Positions 62,526 to 64,000 of a stretch of 64,000 nucleotides of DNA are shown here, one piece after another. The stretch comes from Corallium rubrum (Eukaryota > Cnidaria > Anthozoa > Scleralcyonacea > Coralliidae), in contig OZ036010.1 of NCBI GenBank assembly GCA_964035015.1, positions 7,508,173 to 7,572,172 on the forward strand. Direction: 5' to 3'. The translations under genes were made by a program, and so were the position numbers. Positions within the stretch are counted from its first letter, which is position 1; each line of letters begins with the position of its first letter. A model generated the notes under the pieces. That model was not told the origin of the DNA. It saw only the letters and a program-made list of their open reading frames with translations, and searched no databases.

Positions 62526-64000
62526 ATGCCTAGAGCTGCTAGGCGAAAACGAGAAAAAGAAAAAGAGCTTGTAGAAACAGCTAAAAGGATGCGGAAACTG
62601 ACAAGTTTCTTTAGTAGCGCTCCAACTAAAGATGTTGTTGAACCCGACATTGACTCTGGGTCTAACTCGACACTGCCGTCAACTACGGAAACTCCACCAA
62701 CCTGTTTATCTCATCATTCTGATTCCGAATCAAATTTCAGTGATCCTGGCCCTGGGGCCTCTTCAGAGATACCAGTCGCGCCGCCGACCGAGCCATCTAC
62801 TCCCAGAGCTTCTGACAACCTAGCGTCTTTGCCAAGTTCTACGACTACCGTCCCATTTGTAGGACCTATGCCAATTGAATCAACAGATTGTTCGCTAGGA
62901 CTGGAGTGTCAGCGTTTGTGCTGTACAGACAGAAAGCCTTACCGTCCTACCCAAGAAGAAATAAAGCGCACATCTACAAAGCAAACCACTAAACTGACTA
63001 AAGGAGGATCGTCGAATGTACGAACTTGTCCATCCTCTATATTTTTGAAGTACGCTTGGGTCACATATTGCGTGACGAAAGGTACCATTGGCTGTTACTT
63101 CTGTAAAAGAGCGATGCGTCAAGACCTTATTACATTCAGTCATAACGGTGAAAAGGCCTTTCTCTTAGGGGAATTCAGCGACTGGAAGAAGTGCCAAGAA
63201 AAACTTAAAAAACACTCTCAGTCTAAATTTCACGCGGAGGCCACTGAGAAAGTTTTATTATTTGATGATTCGAGAAGCGATATCGGAGCGAAATTGGTCG
63301 GTGAATTTAAAAAAACCCAGGAAACTCGAAGACGAATGTTGTTAAAACAACTTAGTAGCATTAGGTATTTGGCACGCCAGGCCCAGAGCTTGCAAGGAAA
63401 AACTGACATTGAGAGTAACTTACACCAGCTGCTAAAATTAAGAGCAGAGGATGTCCCTGGATTATTGGAGTGGATTGACAACGGAAGATATCTCAGTCAT
63501 GACATTATAAACGAGTTGATTAACATGATGGGCAACGCAGTCCTGAGGTCTATAGTTGCAGATCGACCTACGCAAGGAATCACAATTATTTAGCCTTATT
63601 GCAGATGAGTCTAGAGACATAAGCAACAAGGAACAATTAACATGTGTTTTACGCTGGGTATCTACAACCGACTTATCCGTCCACGAAGATTTCCTCGGTA
63701 TGTACGAGCTAGAGAAAACCGATGCTGAAACAATCACCACTTCGCTGAAGGACATTTTGTTGCGATGCAATTTGACGATAGACGACTGTCGGTGGCAAAC
63801 ATATGATGGCGCAGCAAATATGGCTGGAAGCAGAAGTGGAGTTGCAGCCCGAATATCTTCAGAGAATCCCCGCGCCCTGTACATTCACTGCGGTAACCAC
63901 AGTCTTGATTTGGCTTTGCATGATTGTGTGAAGGAAAGCGAAATTATCAGCGATACGTTAAAGGTCGTGCAAGACTTGGCCGTGTTTATTCGATCTTCAC
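62526..64000 (+). pseudogene. hAT-family transposase (TTF zinc finger, DUF4371-type), frameshifted, continues past the edge
   Basis: The ATG at 62526 opens 355 codons to a TAG at 63591. The product has a basic N-terminus (residues 1-25), a Ser/Pro/Thr-rich linker (35-120), and a TTF-type zinc finger with C190, C193, H230 and H236. Coding then resumes in another frame from about 63589 to the window edge: SLIADESRDISNKEQL, then TYDGAANMAGS and IHCGNHSLDLAL. These blocks are the catalytic DDE-like core of hAT transposases of the ZMYM1/DUF4371 type. One missing T in ATTATTTAG accounts for the frame change. The C-terminal dimerisation domain is outside the window. It may be a single-mutation-old element or a sequencing error; a domesticated gene is less likely with the break. 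Confidence 0.8.

Overview
This is eukaryotic, metazoan nuclear DNA: spliced exons with canonical acceptor and donor sites, long introns, very many palindromic MITE-type elements, microsatellites, Penelope-like and LINE retroelements and hAT-type DNA transposon sequence. The tandem secreted von Willebrand factor A (VWA) domains and the repeat types suggest a marine invertebrate, probably an anthozoan cnidarian. That assignment is inference; no species marker is present.

The one well supported host gene is on the + strand at 2116-16248. Eight exons encode four VWA domains, two exons per domain, with a strictly repeating intron phase (phase 1 into a domain, phase 0 in its middle, phase 1 out). 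The reading frame closes exactly: 2456 coding bases give 818 residues and a TAA stop at 16246-16248, with an AATAAA at 16286. The 5' end and signal peptide are not seen and probably lie upstream. Domains 3 and 4 keep the metal-site DGSRS and FTDG motifs; domains 1 and 2 have lost parts of them. A second host gene is suggested by one short exon at 44794-44866 that encodes a signal peptide and ends in phase 1, with a TATA-like box upstream. Its remaining exons were not found.

The introns of the VWA gene are filled with mobile DNA: an inverted pair of 3'-end Penelope-like element fragments (2747-5509), a 926-bp TIR element with a 9-bp target duplication (9461-10386), several palindromes, a run of CRE-like TGACGTCA sites (11870-12305), and a TTCG array. 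From 16.3 to 44.6 kb there is no gene I can support. That stretch holds MITEs, minisatellites, a 1.95-kb purine-only GGGGAGA array (31703-33649), a 5'-truncated LINE reverse transcriptase between two GA arrays (36817-37990), and a 2.9-kb composite of a 22-26 bp satellite with two inverted 5S-rRNA-derived SINE-like units (39415-42345). From 45 to 62 kb there are nested transposons, among them a 430-bp hAT-type element with an 8-bp target duplication inside an older palindrome. At the right edge is a hAT-family transposase gene (62526 to the edge) with one frameshift.

The most interesting unexplained signal is a set of short motifs with the layout CUGANGA, stem II, GAAA, short self-complementary stem III, cleavable NUH, stem I. 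This is the layout of minimal (dimer-type) hammerhead ribozymes. They occur at 1093, 12426, 26644, 27423 (minus), 36435, 42714, 52303 and 54963, mostly inside palindromic elements. In one case the motif directly follows a possible retroelement ORF tail. All consistently carry one extra base between CUGANGA and stem II, so activity needs testing.
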